A stretch of DNA of 64,000 nucleotides from Podarcis raffonei (lineage: Eukaryota; Chordata; Lepidosauria; Squamata; Lacertidae): contig NC_070604.1 in NCBI RefSeq assembly GCF_027172205.1, positions 65,365,023-65,429,022 on the forward strand. The letters run 5' to 3'. The notes beneath the pieces were generated by a model, which was not told where the DNA came from, searched no databases, and was given only the letters and a program-made list of their open reading frames with translations. Made by a program: the position numbers and the translations under genes. Below, in pieces: positions 23,403 to 33,674 of this stretch (positions are counted from its first letter, which is position 1; each line of letters starts with the position of its first letter).

Positions 23403-25469
23403 CACATACATACATCGAGACTAAATGTTACTACCTAGTAATACGCTATGATCTTGGTCTGGTCCCCGCTCTCCCATCTGTAGAGAGCATTTGTAGGGGA
23501 CAGAGCATAAAAGAGCCGTTCTGGATCGTATCAAAGGGCTATCTAATCCAGTTTCTTTCCAGCTGTGGCATCTTTCAGGAAGACAGCTTTTGAGGATTGT
23601 GAGGGCTTGTAGAGATAGATTATCTGGGGTTTTCTGATTTCACCACCCAAAAAATTCCTCTGATCATTTCAGAGTTCATCCTTGTTTGTGGATCATCCCA
23701 TTTCTCTGTCAAGCAGGCTAGCCAAATTTGAAATTACAAAGACTAGTGATGATGAAATCTGATCAGGTGGTGTGGTCAGCTTTCAATAGCCTCATATCTT
23801 ACAACATTTTGCAACAGCTTCTATTAAGGTTCTTTCAATCTTTACAGACACAACTTTATAAGGATTTTATTTTTCATGAATCTTTCCAGAATTAAAAGAA
23901 ATGTAAGAGAAATGTCCAAATACAGCCGTTAAAAGTTTTTATAATGCTTTTTAGCTGAAAAGGATTGCATTTTCCATGGGTTTTGCCCCATGACACACTA
24001 TTACTCAGTACATCAGATTGATGGAGAATGAGTGACAGAAAGGCAGGTGGGAGGGGGCTTCTTCTGTCATCATTTACTAAGGCATTTGCCTCTACCCATT
24101 TGGTTATTCAACTTCTGGCAAATTAAGAAGAAATGTTGCCAGAGGCTATTGTACAATAATGAACTCCCTTTCTTTGGATACTTGCCAAAACTTGAACATT
24201 TTATGAATTCTTGAAAGACCTTCCTATTTGCCTGGTTTTTTCTGCCTGAGGTTAGGATAACATTGGCAGAAAGTGAAAGAAAGAGTTTAGTCTAGTTTTT
24301 CAACTGATTGAATATTGCTGACACTTGACTTTGATTCCTTGTCTTCTCCATAGCCTTAAATTTTAATGCTTTTTTTGCTGTTAATTACATTTATGTAATG
24401 TTGGTGGGAAAGAAGAAAACTTCAAATAATTTGAGTAAAAATAGTTAAAATTGCCATGATATTTTTGGATTAATGCTTACATTAATGCCCCCCAAAAGAT
24501 CTATTCTGTATTCTTTTTAAATGCTTTATATAATCTTAAAATCTTCTCGTATTGTCCCTCTTGGCATTTTCAGAAGCTGAGCCTTCCTTAGGTTTCTAAT
24601 TTTGCTCCTTAAAGACATGTACTGAAAAGTGTATCTTGGGTATAAATTAAATAAGTTGTATCACTCCCCCCCACCTCATTTGGTGCCTTAATATAAACTT
24701 GAGTGTTACAGTGATAATTACAGCATCTTCAATTGCACACCAAACAAGCACTTTAAGTGCAAGTGCTAATGTGATGCTATTGTGAAGAGGAAAGAAAAGT
24801 AATACAGTGGATTATTTTAAAGCCTGATTACTACCCTAGAAACACGTCATCCAAACAGCATTGATTTGTGTTCCTTGACAGGAATAGACAGCCTCCTGTG
24901 ATATCCTGTGAAAGGGTGACCAGGTGAAAGAAAACGCACAATAAACTGGATGCTTTGTAACTTCTAGGGAGGTGGGAAAATGCCTCCAATTCTTCCATAA
25001 TGTATATGGTTGCTCTGTGTTTTGCATCATTGCCAAGGGCTTCAAGTAATAATAGTACCTGAATTGCAGCTTGCTGTTGAGTTAATCACAATTTTGGAAT
25101 ACTTAACCGAGGCAGCAGTAGTCACATAGTACTGCCTAACAGAGTGTTACCCCCTAATGGTACAATGACACAGTGGGCTATGGAAATGACTGAGGCCCGA
25201 GTGCCAGCTTTTGCACTGCCAACACTTATTCCTTCAGCAAATGAGGCTTCATTTTGTGGCCTCACCTGGCCATACTCTGTTGTGGGCTTTATTAAAGGAG
25301 TTGAAGCCTTTGGCAACCTCAATTATAACCTTCTTGAGCTATAGATTTATGTACCTGTTTTTCTAGTTTTTTCATAAGTGTTTCCCCGCCCTCTCTCTCT
25401 GTAGAAAATTCACTGCAAATATCTTCTAAACTGCAGCATATTATTCAGTTGGCCTCTCAAATATGTATT
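23403..25469 (+). other. PHACTR2 intron, no element recognised
   Basis: AT-rich sequence without exon signatures or repeats I can name. Confidence 0.5.
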
Positions 25470-25560
25470 TTGTTTGTTTATTACCTACTTTTCACCGTAA
25501 GATCCCAGGGCGGGTTACAGCATTAAAAACAACATTAAATACAATTTATAACAACCCACA
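25470..25560 (-). repeat. LINE 3' tail (L2/CR1 type)
   Basis: The reverse complement reads GTAACCCGCCCTGGGATC followed by GGTAATAAACAAACAAA, the standard closing stretch of squamate L2-type LINEs. Strongly truncated. Confidence 0.55.
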
Positions 25561-25599
25561 ACCTTATAAAGTGATGAGGAAGTACAGCAGTACAGCAGT

Positions 25600-26287
25600 A
25601 CCATGTTTTTCTACCAAAGACCTACATGGGCTCCCAGTACATTTCCGAGCACAATTCAAAGTGTTGGTGCTGACCTTTAAAGCCCTAAACAGCCTCGGCC
25701 CAATATACCTGAAGGAGCGTCTCCACCCCCATCATTCAGCCCAGACACTGAGGGCTCTGAGGGCCTTCTGGCTGTTCCCTCACTGTGAGAAGTGAGGTCA
25801 CAGGAAACCAGGCAGAGGGTCTTCTCAGTAGTGGCACGCACCTTGTGGAATGCCCTCCCATCAGATGTCAAGGAAATAAACAACTACAGTCATACCTCGG
25901 GTTACAGATGCTTCAGGTTGCGCCTTTTCAGATTGCACACCGTGCCGAACCCGGAAGTACCGGAACAGGTTACTTCTGGGTTTTGGCACTCATGCATGCG
26001 CAGAAGCGCTAAATTGCACTTTGCACATGCACAGAAGTGGCAAATCACAACCGGTGCATGCGCAAACGCGGCGCTGTGGGTTGCAAAAGCTGTGGGTTGC
26101 GAACGTGCCTCCCGCACGGATCACGTTCACAACCCAAGTGTCCACTGTATCTGACTTTTAGAAGACATCTGAAGGCAGCCCTGTTTAGGGAAGTTTTTAA
26201 TGTTTGATATTTTATTGTGTTTTAATATTCTGTTGGGAGTCGCCCAGAGTGGCTGGGGAAACCCAGCCAGATGGGCATGATATGAAT
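25600..26287 (+). repeat. L2-type LINE 3' end, split by a MITE
   Basis: 25620-25886 translates to a C-terminal LINE ORF segment (FRAQFKVLVLTFKALNSLGP, IYLKERLHPHH, LWNALPSDVKE), and the coding similarity resumes after the MITE at 26148 (TFRRHLKAALFREVF is visible). It ends with a stretch encoding the usual GSRPEWLGKPSQ-like reading and runs into an (AAT)n tail. Heavily 5'-truncated; this is the 3' end of ORF2, not a host gene. Confidence 0.75.
25887..26147 (+). mobile_element. Tigger-like MITE, family B, nested in an L2 LINE
   Basis: Begins CAGTCATACCTCGGGTTACA and ends CAAGTGTCCACTG, flanked by TA. The interior is CpG-rich, with GGAAGTACCGGAACAGGTTA. It interrupts the LINE at 25600-26287 cleanly. 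Confidence 0.82.
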
Positions 26288-26289
26288 AA

Positions 26290-26340
<51 letters not shown>

Positions 26341-26341
26341 T
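26288..26341 (+). repeat. (AAT)n microsatellite tail of an L2 LINE
   Basis: About 18 AAT units directly following the LINE 3' end, likely grown from its native tail. Confidence 0.95.
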
Positions 26342-28419
26342 CTTTACCAGGACACTGGGTTGCTACTGCAGTTGTCGTCTGGCCCTTTAAGACTGGGGAC
26401 CAAGCCACACTTCCACTTGTCCTATTCTTAGAAAGCACAAGTTTGAGAGGTTTTCTGTTTGTACCATTCTTTCTAGCCATGGATCAGAGCGGTTTTTCAT
26501 TTACCCTGCAGCTTTCCCCCAGAAAACCCGCTGTCTGCCGTTGAATTGGAGCAAACGTCAATACACAGGATTGATATTTGTACCTTTGGATTAAGCAGTA
26601 AACAGTGGGTTTTCCTAGGGGAAAGCATTGGGGAAAGCGGCCAGGTGGATGAGCCTAGGCAGGTTGCCATAATGGTACTGGAGCTCTCTACATTAGGTAC
26701 GTTTTCCATCTTGCAGAACGAAAAGGAACAGTGGTCATGGATCAGTGCTTACTATGACAGCTCAATGATGTATTCCACATGTTCCTAAAAAGATAATAAG
26801 AGAATATAAGGGAATTTCAGATGTGTGGTAACTGTCTGTCCTTGTGACAAAATAGTGACGCACTCCTCTGGGGCATGGGAAACTGATCGTTGCTGTGGCT
26901 TGGAAGAGGTACTGCTGCTGTTTAATTGCTTTAGGTCCACATAGGGTCTCAATAAAATAATTGCTAGTGGAGGAGTGAACTCTGCTCTTAACTCACAGGG
27001 TGGTCATGTATCCTACTTTTGCAGAGAAGAGTCTTCTATTTGAAGGGATTTTCCAGACCAAGCCTAGATTAAATATAAGAAACCAAAGGAAAGGAGAACA
27101 GAGCCTTGAAGTTGCCCATCAGCAGTTGCACTTTATCATGGTCTTCCCCACTATGATGAGATGGATTGTTTTGCTATTTAAATAATTTATAAATTTGTAT
27201 CTCATACCCTCCAATAAACCTCAAAAAATAGGGACGCTCTATTAAGGAATGCATAAATTCAGATATCTAAATTTTATGTGGCCCTGTCCCCTTCCCGTTC
27301 TCTGTTTTGACACATTTCCTTTCTCTTGGTCACCCTGTGAACTCATTATTCACCTTCACAATAAACTTCATTCTTTTTCTTCCCTCCTGTGTCTTTATGA
27401 GGCATAATACTGACCTTTCCCATTACTGACTTATGGAATGTGCATTTTAAAGAAAAATAAAATATTTCCTGGAATACTGTAACTTCCATGTGATTATGAA
27501 AATTATATTGGCGACCAACAGGCAATTTAAAGAAACTTGGGGGAAACATGTATTTTGTTTAACCGAAAAGCTGAAAAAGATGTTTGCATTTTCTTTTTGT
27601 GTGTAGGTGGGAAATGACACAATATAGTCAAGAAGTGTTCATTACCAAGTTTTTATTTTTTTAAAAAATATTATTCCCTGAATCAGTATGTGCTTTGCGT
27701 ACACAAAGTAGTAAGACACTGATCTTTATCTTTCTAAAATAATAATAATAATAATAAATACTGCCTGTAGGCTTGTTCCGTTTGATAACATAGTTTTAGT
27801 GAAGTTGTGATTTAAAAAGAAGTCGTCCCCTTCCCATGACAACCCTGGGCTTCTTAAGGAAGAAGGGTAGCATATAAATTTAATAAAATAAAGTTTGCCT
27901 GACTTTCTAAGAAACCTGGCCATTGCACCTTGGGGCAGCAAATTGGGGGACACACACCCCATGCACCATGCCGCTGCTGCCCATCCCCAAACCATCCCCA
28001 TACCTTTGCCGGCTCATGCCATGGCAACCTGAGGCTATGGCAGCCACACAGAGACATCCTGGGTGGGTGTGCAAGTGCCAACATTGGGCCTCTTCCTCTC
28101 CCTCCCAGGGGCTGAAAGTTGTAGTAGAAAAGAAGGGTGCCATGTTGGTGGGGTAGGGAAGGAGCTCTCGTATCTCTTTCCCAATCCCATTGCCACAGCA
28201 GGAACTCTTCCGTGTCCCTTGTATGCATGCTGTACAAAATTAGGGTGCCCTGGGACAAAGACATAACCTTCAAAGGAATTGTGAACGTCCTGCTTAAAAT
28301 GGGGTACTTGGAAGGTATACAGTTGTGTCCTTTTTCTGGCATTACTATGACATGGCCAGGATCCACATGTCTGTTTGGGTACTGACACACACTGATGGTT
28401 TATTAGGATTTAATATTAG
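26342..28419 (+). other. PHACTR2 intron, little recognised
   Basis: Unique-looking AT-rich sequence. A LINE-tail-like stretch (GGGTAGCATATAAATTTAAT) lies at 27840-27895. 27900-28390 is more GC-rich and open in several frames, but without splice sites or protein similarity. Confidence 0.45.
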
Positions 28420-28789
28420 TGTTATGTACTGAGTTGAATAGGATCCAAACTGCAGCAGTCTGATTGGTCCTAGAACAATAGGATCCAAAAGGCAGCAGTC
28501 TGATTGGTCCTAGAACAATAGGATTCAGAATGCAGCAGTCTGATTGGTCCTAGAACAATGCAGCAGTATGATTGGTTGGCAGGAACTACCCAATCATGCT
28601 CCAGATAGAAGTGAATCCACAACCTGATTGGCTTACAGTAGAATTCCGGAATTAGCCAATCATGTGCAGCCCATTGTGTAAATAATGTATATAAAGCAGA
28701 TACTTTGAGGGGACTTTCATTCATTCCTCCTCACCACTATGAGCTGAATAAAGAGCATGAAATCACTTTGCGACTCTGAGTATATTTCA
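28420..28789 (+). repeat. 5' LTR of the Ty3/Gypsy element
   Basis: Starts TGTTATGTACTGAG and ends GAGTATATTTCA (TG...CA). U3 carries three tandem units of about 40 bp, each with CTGATTGGTCC, plus four more CCAAT/ATTGG boxes. TATATAAAG near 28690 is the TATA box and GAATAAAGAG near 28746 the polyadenylation signal. Confidence 0.95.
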
Positions 28790-28914
28790 CTGGCGATGAA
28801 GGTGGGATCCCGCTGAGCTGACTGCCACACACAGCACCGCAGCACCGCCACCTGCCGCACCGCTGCCTCGCACCGTGTATCCAGGCTTCAGCTCCGGGAC
28901 ACAAGGAACTCAGA

Positions 28915-29790
28915 ATGGCAACCGACAACAGCTTCTCGCCGTTCAACCCAGCATCGGGAGACTGGGAAGCGTACGCCTCCCGTTTCACCTTCCTCCTAGA
29001 AGCCAAAGGGGTCACCGATGAAGAAGACGCCAAGAAGAGGGCGATATTCTTCAGCGTCTGCGGAGAGGAGACGTTTGAAATCGCCCGGGCTCTCCTTGCG
29101 CCTGAAGACGTCGCTACTGTTCCATACAAAACAATAATGGAACAGCTGAAGGGGCACTTTTCGCCGCAGCCCTCAGTGGTGGCTCGTCGAAATGCCTTCT
29201 ACGCAAAGCGGCAAGCCCCTGGGGAAACCATAACTGGGTTTGTGACCTCTCTCCGCCAAGCCGCCTGGTTCTGCAACTTCTCAGAGCTGGAGAACATGCT
29301 TCGTGACCGCCTCGTCGGTGGCCTGAAGGATGAGAAGCTGCAACGACGCCTCTACGCTAAGAAGGACCTAACGTTCCAGGTCGCTCTGGAGGAGGCCCTG
29401 GCAACGGAAGCTGCCGAGAGGTCGACGCAAGAGGCACGGCCGAGCCAGCTGTCCCAACCGAGGGTCCACCACGAAGACCTCACCGACGACTCAGGATCCG
29501 ACAGGGAGGAGGTGCACCGAGTACAGCAGCGCACTCAAGCAGCCCACATACCACAGCTGCCTCGACGAGAAGGAGGGAGCTGCGCAAGCTGTGGAGAAAG
29601 TCACGAGAGGAGGACCTGCCGTTTCCGCAACGCAGAGTGCAGGCAGTGCAGAAAATTGGGACACATCGCCCGGGTGTGTCGGGCTCGGCCCACCCGACGC
29701 CAGGCATCAGATGACCAATCCAAGAGCCCCAGGTCCCGGGGCCCAACGCACCAAGGCAACTCGACAGAGCTCACGGACTTCCAGGTATAC
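28915..29790 (+). mobile_element. gag part of the Ty3/Gypsy element
   Basis: Encodes a retrotransposon-gag type capsid region (FNPASGDWEAYASRFTFLLE; GETITGFVTSLRQAAWFC; LRDRLVGGLKDEKLQRRL), then two cysteine-histidine knuckles near 29580-29690 that would bind RNA. Typical of Mag-lineage elements. It is part of a transposable element fossil, not a host gene. Confidence 0.9.
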
Positions 29791-32700
29791 CAGTTGCCCC
29801 ACCCCAACGTAGAGAAAATTTATGTTGACGTACAGATAGAGGGGGCCCCATGCCGCATGGAGCTTGACACGGGTTCAACTCTATCCATAATCTCGGCAAG
29901 GACCTTAAGGAAACTGTGTCCTACTGGGGGTCCCAAACTCAGGCCGGCCCCATTCACCCTCCGGGACTTCCAAAAACGTAAGGTCCCCACAATGGGGGTG
30001 GGGACCTTCAGGGTGCAATACCGAGGGCGGACGCGGCAACTGGACTTGCTTGTGGTCAAGGGCCCCTACATTAGCTTACTGGGATTGGCATGGTTTGGAC
30101 CACTGGGGCTAGCCGTCACCGGGGTGAACCACACTAGCTTACAAGTGGACGTGGACGCCATATGCAAGGAATTTCCGGGGGTTTTCGATGGGAAATTGGG
30201 GCAGTATACGGGCCCCCCCATTGCTCTACAGCTTGACCCCGCAGTACGACCGGTCAGGCTCAAGGCCCGCCGGGTCCCGTTCGCCCTGAAACCCCGTATA
30301 GACAAGGAATTGGACCAGCTCGTGGAGCAAGGAGTGCTGGAGCCGGTGCCTAATGCCCCCTGGGAAACCCCAATCGTCACGCCCGTCAAGCCTAATGGTT
30401 CAGTCCGCATCTGCGCAGACTACAAATGTACCATAAACAAGGCCCTCACGGCCCATGCATACCCAGTGCCAGTGGTCAGCCATGTTCTTGCCACCCTGGC
30501 TGGGTCGAAAATTTTTGGCAAGCTGGACTTGGCCCAAGCATATCAACAGCTGCCAGTAGATGAGGCCACAGCAGAGGCACAGACGATTGTGACGCACAGA
30601 GGAGCATTCAGGGTAAAGCGGCTGCAATTCGGTGTCAGCGTGGCACCAGGCATATTCCAGAATCTAATGGACTCTCTACTTAAAGGGATTCCTGGCGTCA
30701 CCCCCTTCTTCGATGATGTGTTGATTGCCGGGCCCACACCAGAGGAGTTTGAGGACCGCCTCTGCACCGTTCTGCACCGTTTCCAGACGGCGGGTCTCAA
30801 GGTGAAGCGGGAAAAATGTCTACTAGGAGTGCCTCAGGTGGACTTTCTGGGATTTATGGTGGACGCAGAAGGGGTCCACCCGACTGGGGACAAGGTACGG
30901 GCCATTTGTGATGCCCCAGCGCCCAAGAACAAGACTGAACTTCAGGCCTTCTTGGGACTATTGAACTTTTACCATTCCTTCCTTCCCCACAAGGCGGCGG
31001 TAGCAGAGCCCCTACACAGACTCCTGGACAAGCGGGCCCCTTGGGTGTGGGGCCAGCGCCAGGAGGCCGCATTCCAGGCAGTCAAGGACTTGCTTGTCTC
31101 AAACTCGGTCTTGGCACACTTCGACGAGAGGCTGCCGGTGGTGCTAGCATGCGATGCCTCGCCCTATGGAATTGGCGCTGTCCTGGGACACCAACTCCCG
31201 GATGGAAGAGAGGTACCGGTGGCATACTTTTCCCAGACACTCAACGCGGAACTACTCGCAAATCGACAAGGAGGGTCTGGCAATCGTGAAGGGAGTAAAA
31301 AAATTCCATGATTTCTTGTACGGGCGGCCCTTCACCGTGGTGACTGACCACAAGCCGTTGCTTGGCTTATTTGCCCCTGAAAAGCAGACCCCCCAAGTGC
31401 TGTCTCCTCGCGTCCTCAGGTGGTCAATTTTCCTTGCCAGCTACCAGTATGCACTGATTCACCGTCCGGGGAAGGCGATGGGCCATGCGGATGCCCTCAG
31501 CAGGCTACCACTACCGGAAACAGGCCCCGACCCAGCACCTGCACAAGAGGTTATGAGCCTGGAGCTGCTTCCCGACCGCCCCATTCAGGCACAAGAAGTT
31601 GCACACCATTCCAAGAAAGATAGGGTCATCTCCCGGGTCCTGGACTGGGTGTGGAGGGGATGGCCCAGCAGCAGCCCCGGGCCAGAATTCGCCGGCTACA
31701 CAACCCGCAAACATGAACTGTCGGCCCACAAGGGGTGCCTGTTATGGGGAAGCAGGGTCGTTGTTCCCCAGCCCCTCCGCAAAAGGGTCCTCACAGCCCT
31801 ACACGAGACACACCCAGGGGTAGTAAAAATGAAGGCCCTTGCCAGGAGTTATGTGTGGTGGCCGGGGATCGACGGAGAGATAGAGGCCTGGGTCAAACAC
31901 TGCCAGGCCTGCCAAGAATCCCGCCCAGATCCCCCAAGGGCCCCAGTCCAGTCCTGGGAGTCCGCCCGAGCACCACGGTCACGCCTGCATGTGGACTTCG
32001 CTGGCCCCTTTCAGGGGAAAACATTCTTCATAGTGGTGGACTCCTACACCAAATGGCTGGAAGTCGCACTGGTACCGTCCACTTCTACGTCCGCAGCCAT
32101 CCGGGTACTACGCAGGCTGTTTGCAACCCACGGGCTCCCTGACACTCTCGTCTCAGACAACGGGACTGCATTTACGTCAGGAGAATTCCAAACCTTCACA
32201 GCGCAGAACGCCATCCGCCACATCCGTTCGGCGCCATTCCATCCTGCCACCAATGGCCAAGCAGAACGCATGGTGCGGACCACCAAGGACACCCTTCGCC
32301 GCATGACGCAAGGGGATTGGGAGTACCGCCTTGCCACATTCCTTCTAGCACAGCACAGCACCCCCAGCTCAACGACTGGCCGGAGCCCCGCTGAACTACT
32401 AATGGGTCGGTGCCTTGCAATCAGATTGGACCGCCTTCACCCCGATAGAGCTCAGGATGAGGTAGTGGTGGGGGAAGGCAGGAACTCCCGGACCTTCGAG
32501 GCCCAGGACCCAGTGTACGCAAAGAATTTTGGGGCAGGCCCAGCATGGGTACCCGCCACAGTCACCAGGGTCACTGGCCCCGTGTCGTACGAGGTGCTAA
32601 CAGATGGGGGGCAATGCTGGCACCGCCACTGCGACCAGATACGGCGACGATTCCCGGGAGAAAACCAGGAGGAGGAAAGGTCAGAGGAGTCCCAAGGGAA

Positions 32701-32983
32701 CAGAGGGGCAGTGAGGCCCATAGAGCACGAGGGGCCAGCAGGAGAGGCAGAATCACTAAATTCAGAGAGGACCTGCGAGGCCGAAAGGACACCGGAACCA
32801 GAACCACGACTGAGCGAGCCGGTTGCGCCAGACCAAATAGCCCCATCACAGCCAGCATCCTTGGAACACGAGCCAGAACCTGAACCCCGGACCAGGGAAC
32901 ACCCCAGGCCGCAACGCACACGTAGGCCGCCAGCGTACCTCGAGGACTATGAATGCGACCTCCCGGGCAGGACTGGAACTTAG
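29791..32983 (+). mobile_element. pol part of the Ty3/Gypsy element
   Basis: Domains in order, positions approximate: aspartic protease with LDTGST near 29860; reverse transcriptase 30290-30900 with FFDDVLIAG as the active-site block; RNase H 31130-31500; integrase zinc finger (H-H-C-C, near 31800-31920) and DDE core 31980-32400. A proline- and glutamate-rich tail follows. Domain order RT-RNaseH-integrase places it in Ty3/Gypsy rather than Ty1/Copia. Confidence 0.92.
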
Positions 32984-32993
32984 AGGGGAGGGG

Positions 32994-33363
32994 TGTTATG
33001 TACTGAGTTGAATAGGATCCAAACTGCAGCAGTCTGATTGGTCCTAGAACAATAGGATCCAAAAGGCAGCAGTCTGATTGGTCCTAGAACAATAGGATTC
33101 AGAATGCAGCAGTCTGATTGGTCCTAGAACAATGCAGCAGTATGATTGGTTGGCAGGAACTACCCAATCATGCTCCAGATAGAAGTGAATCCACAACCTG
33201 ATTGGCTTACAGTAGAATTCCGGAATTAGCCAATCATGTGCAGCCCATTGTGTAAATAATGTATATAAAGCAGATACTTTGAGGGGACTTTCATTCATTC
33301 CTCCTCACCACTATGAGCTGAATAAAGAGCATGAAATCACTTTGCGACTCTGAGTATATTTCA
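32994..33363 (+). repeat. 3' LTR of the Ty3/Gypsy element
   Basis: 370 bp, same length as and apparently identical to the 5' LTR. Preceded by the purine tract AGAGGGGAGGGG and followed by the duplicated target ATTAG. Confidence 0.95.
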
Positions 33364-33459
33364 ATTAGCATTCAATCTAGCTGGCAATGCCTACAGCAAC
33401 ATTTTTAACTTTTAACCACCATACCTTATTCTCTCTCCCACAATATCAATTCCCGAGAG

Positions 33460-33666
33460 CAGGGGTTCTCAAACTGTGGACCGTGGACCACCAGCTTCAT
33501 TCGGGTGGTCCACAGTCTTTTAAATTCAATGAAAAGGCAAACAGCATCTAGCACAGCGCATTTCAATTGCTACAACAGGCAGAAAAACAAGTCAGCCATT
33601 AAGACTCTCAACAGTCTTCAAATGGTCAGCCGGGGGGTGGGGGGGAGTCAGGGATGGGAAACACTG
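33460..33666 (+). mobile_element. hAT-like MITE
   Basis: Starts CAGGGGTTCTCAAACTGTGG, the common hAT-type terminus, and ends GGGAAACACTG. 8-bp flanks CCCGAGAG (33452-33459) and CCCTAGAG (33667-33674) differ at one base, fitting a hAT target duplication. Non-coding. Confidence 0.7.
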
Positions 33667-33674
33667 CCCTAGAG

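Larger units (their letters stand above)
28420..33363 (+). mobile_element. Ty3/Gypsy LTR retrotransposon, Mag-like lineage, nearly whole and young
   Basis: A 4.94-kb element with two 370-bp LTRs that look identical to me base for base, and a 5-bp target duplication ATTAG at 28415-28419 and 33364-33368. A TGG-containing primer-site region follows the 5' LTR, and a purine tract lies at 32982-32993. Parts in order: gag, two CCHC knuckles, aspartic protease, reverse transcriptase, RNase H, integrase, and an acidic C-terminal tail; there is no envelope gene. The gag and pol resemble the Mag (K02A2.6-like) lineage as I remember it. Identical LTRs imply a very recent insertion. The coding region is nearly whole, with about one break. 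Confidence 0.95.

Noticed and set aside
27900-28390. A GC-richer block with overlapping frames on both strands
   Set aside because: Shadow frames in several phases, no consistent exon boundaries, and no similarity; most likely non-coding intron.
28441-28560. CRISPR-like array of three spaced repeats
   Set aside because: The repeats are tandem units of an LTR U3 region in a vertebrate genome, without unique spacers.
28915-32983. A host gene domesticated from a Gypsy gag-pol
   Set aside because: Identical flanking LTRs and a target duplication show an ordinary recent retrotransposon, with no sign of long-term host selection.
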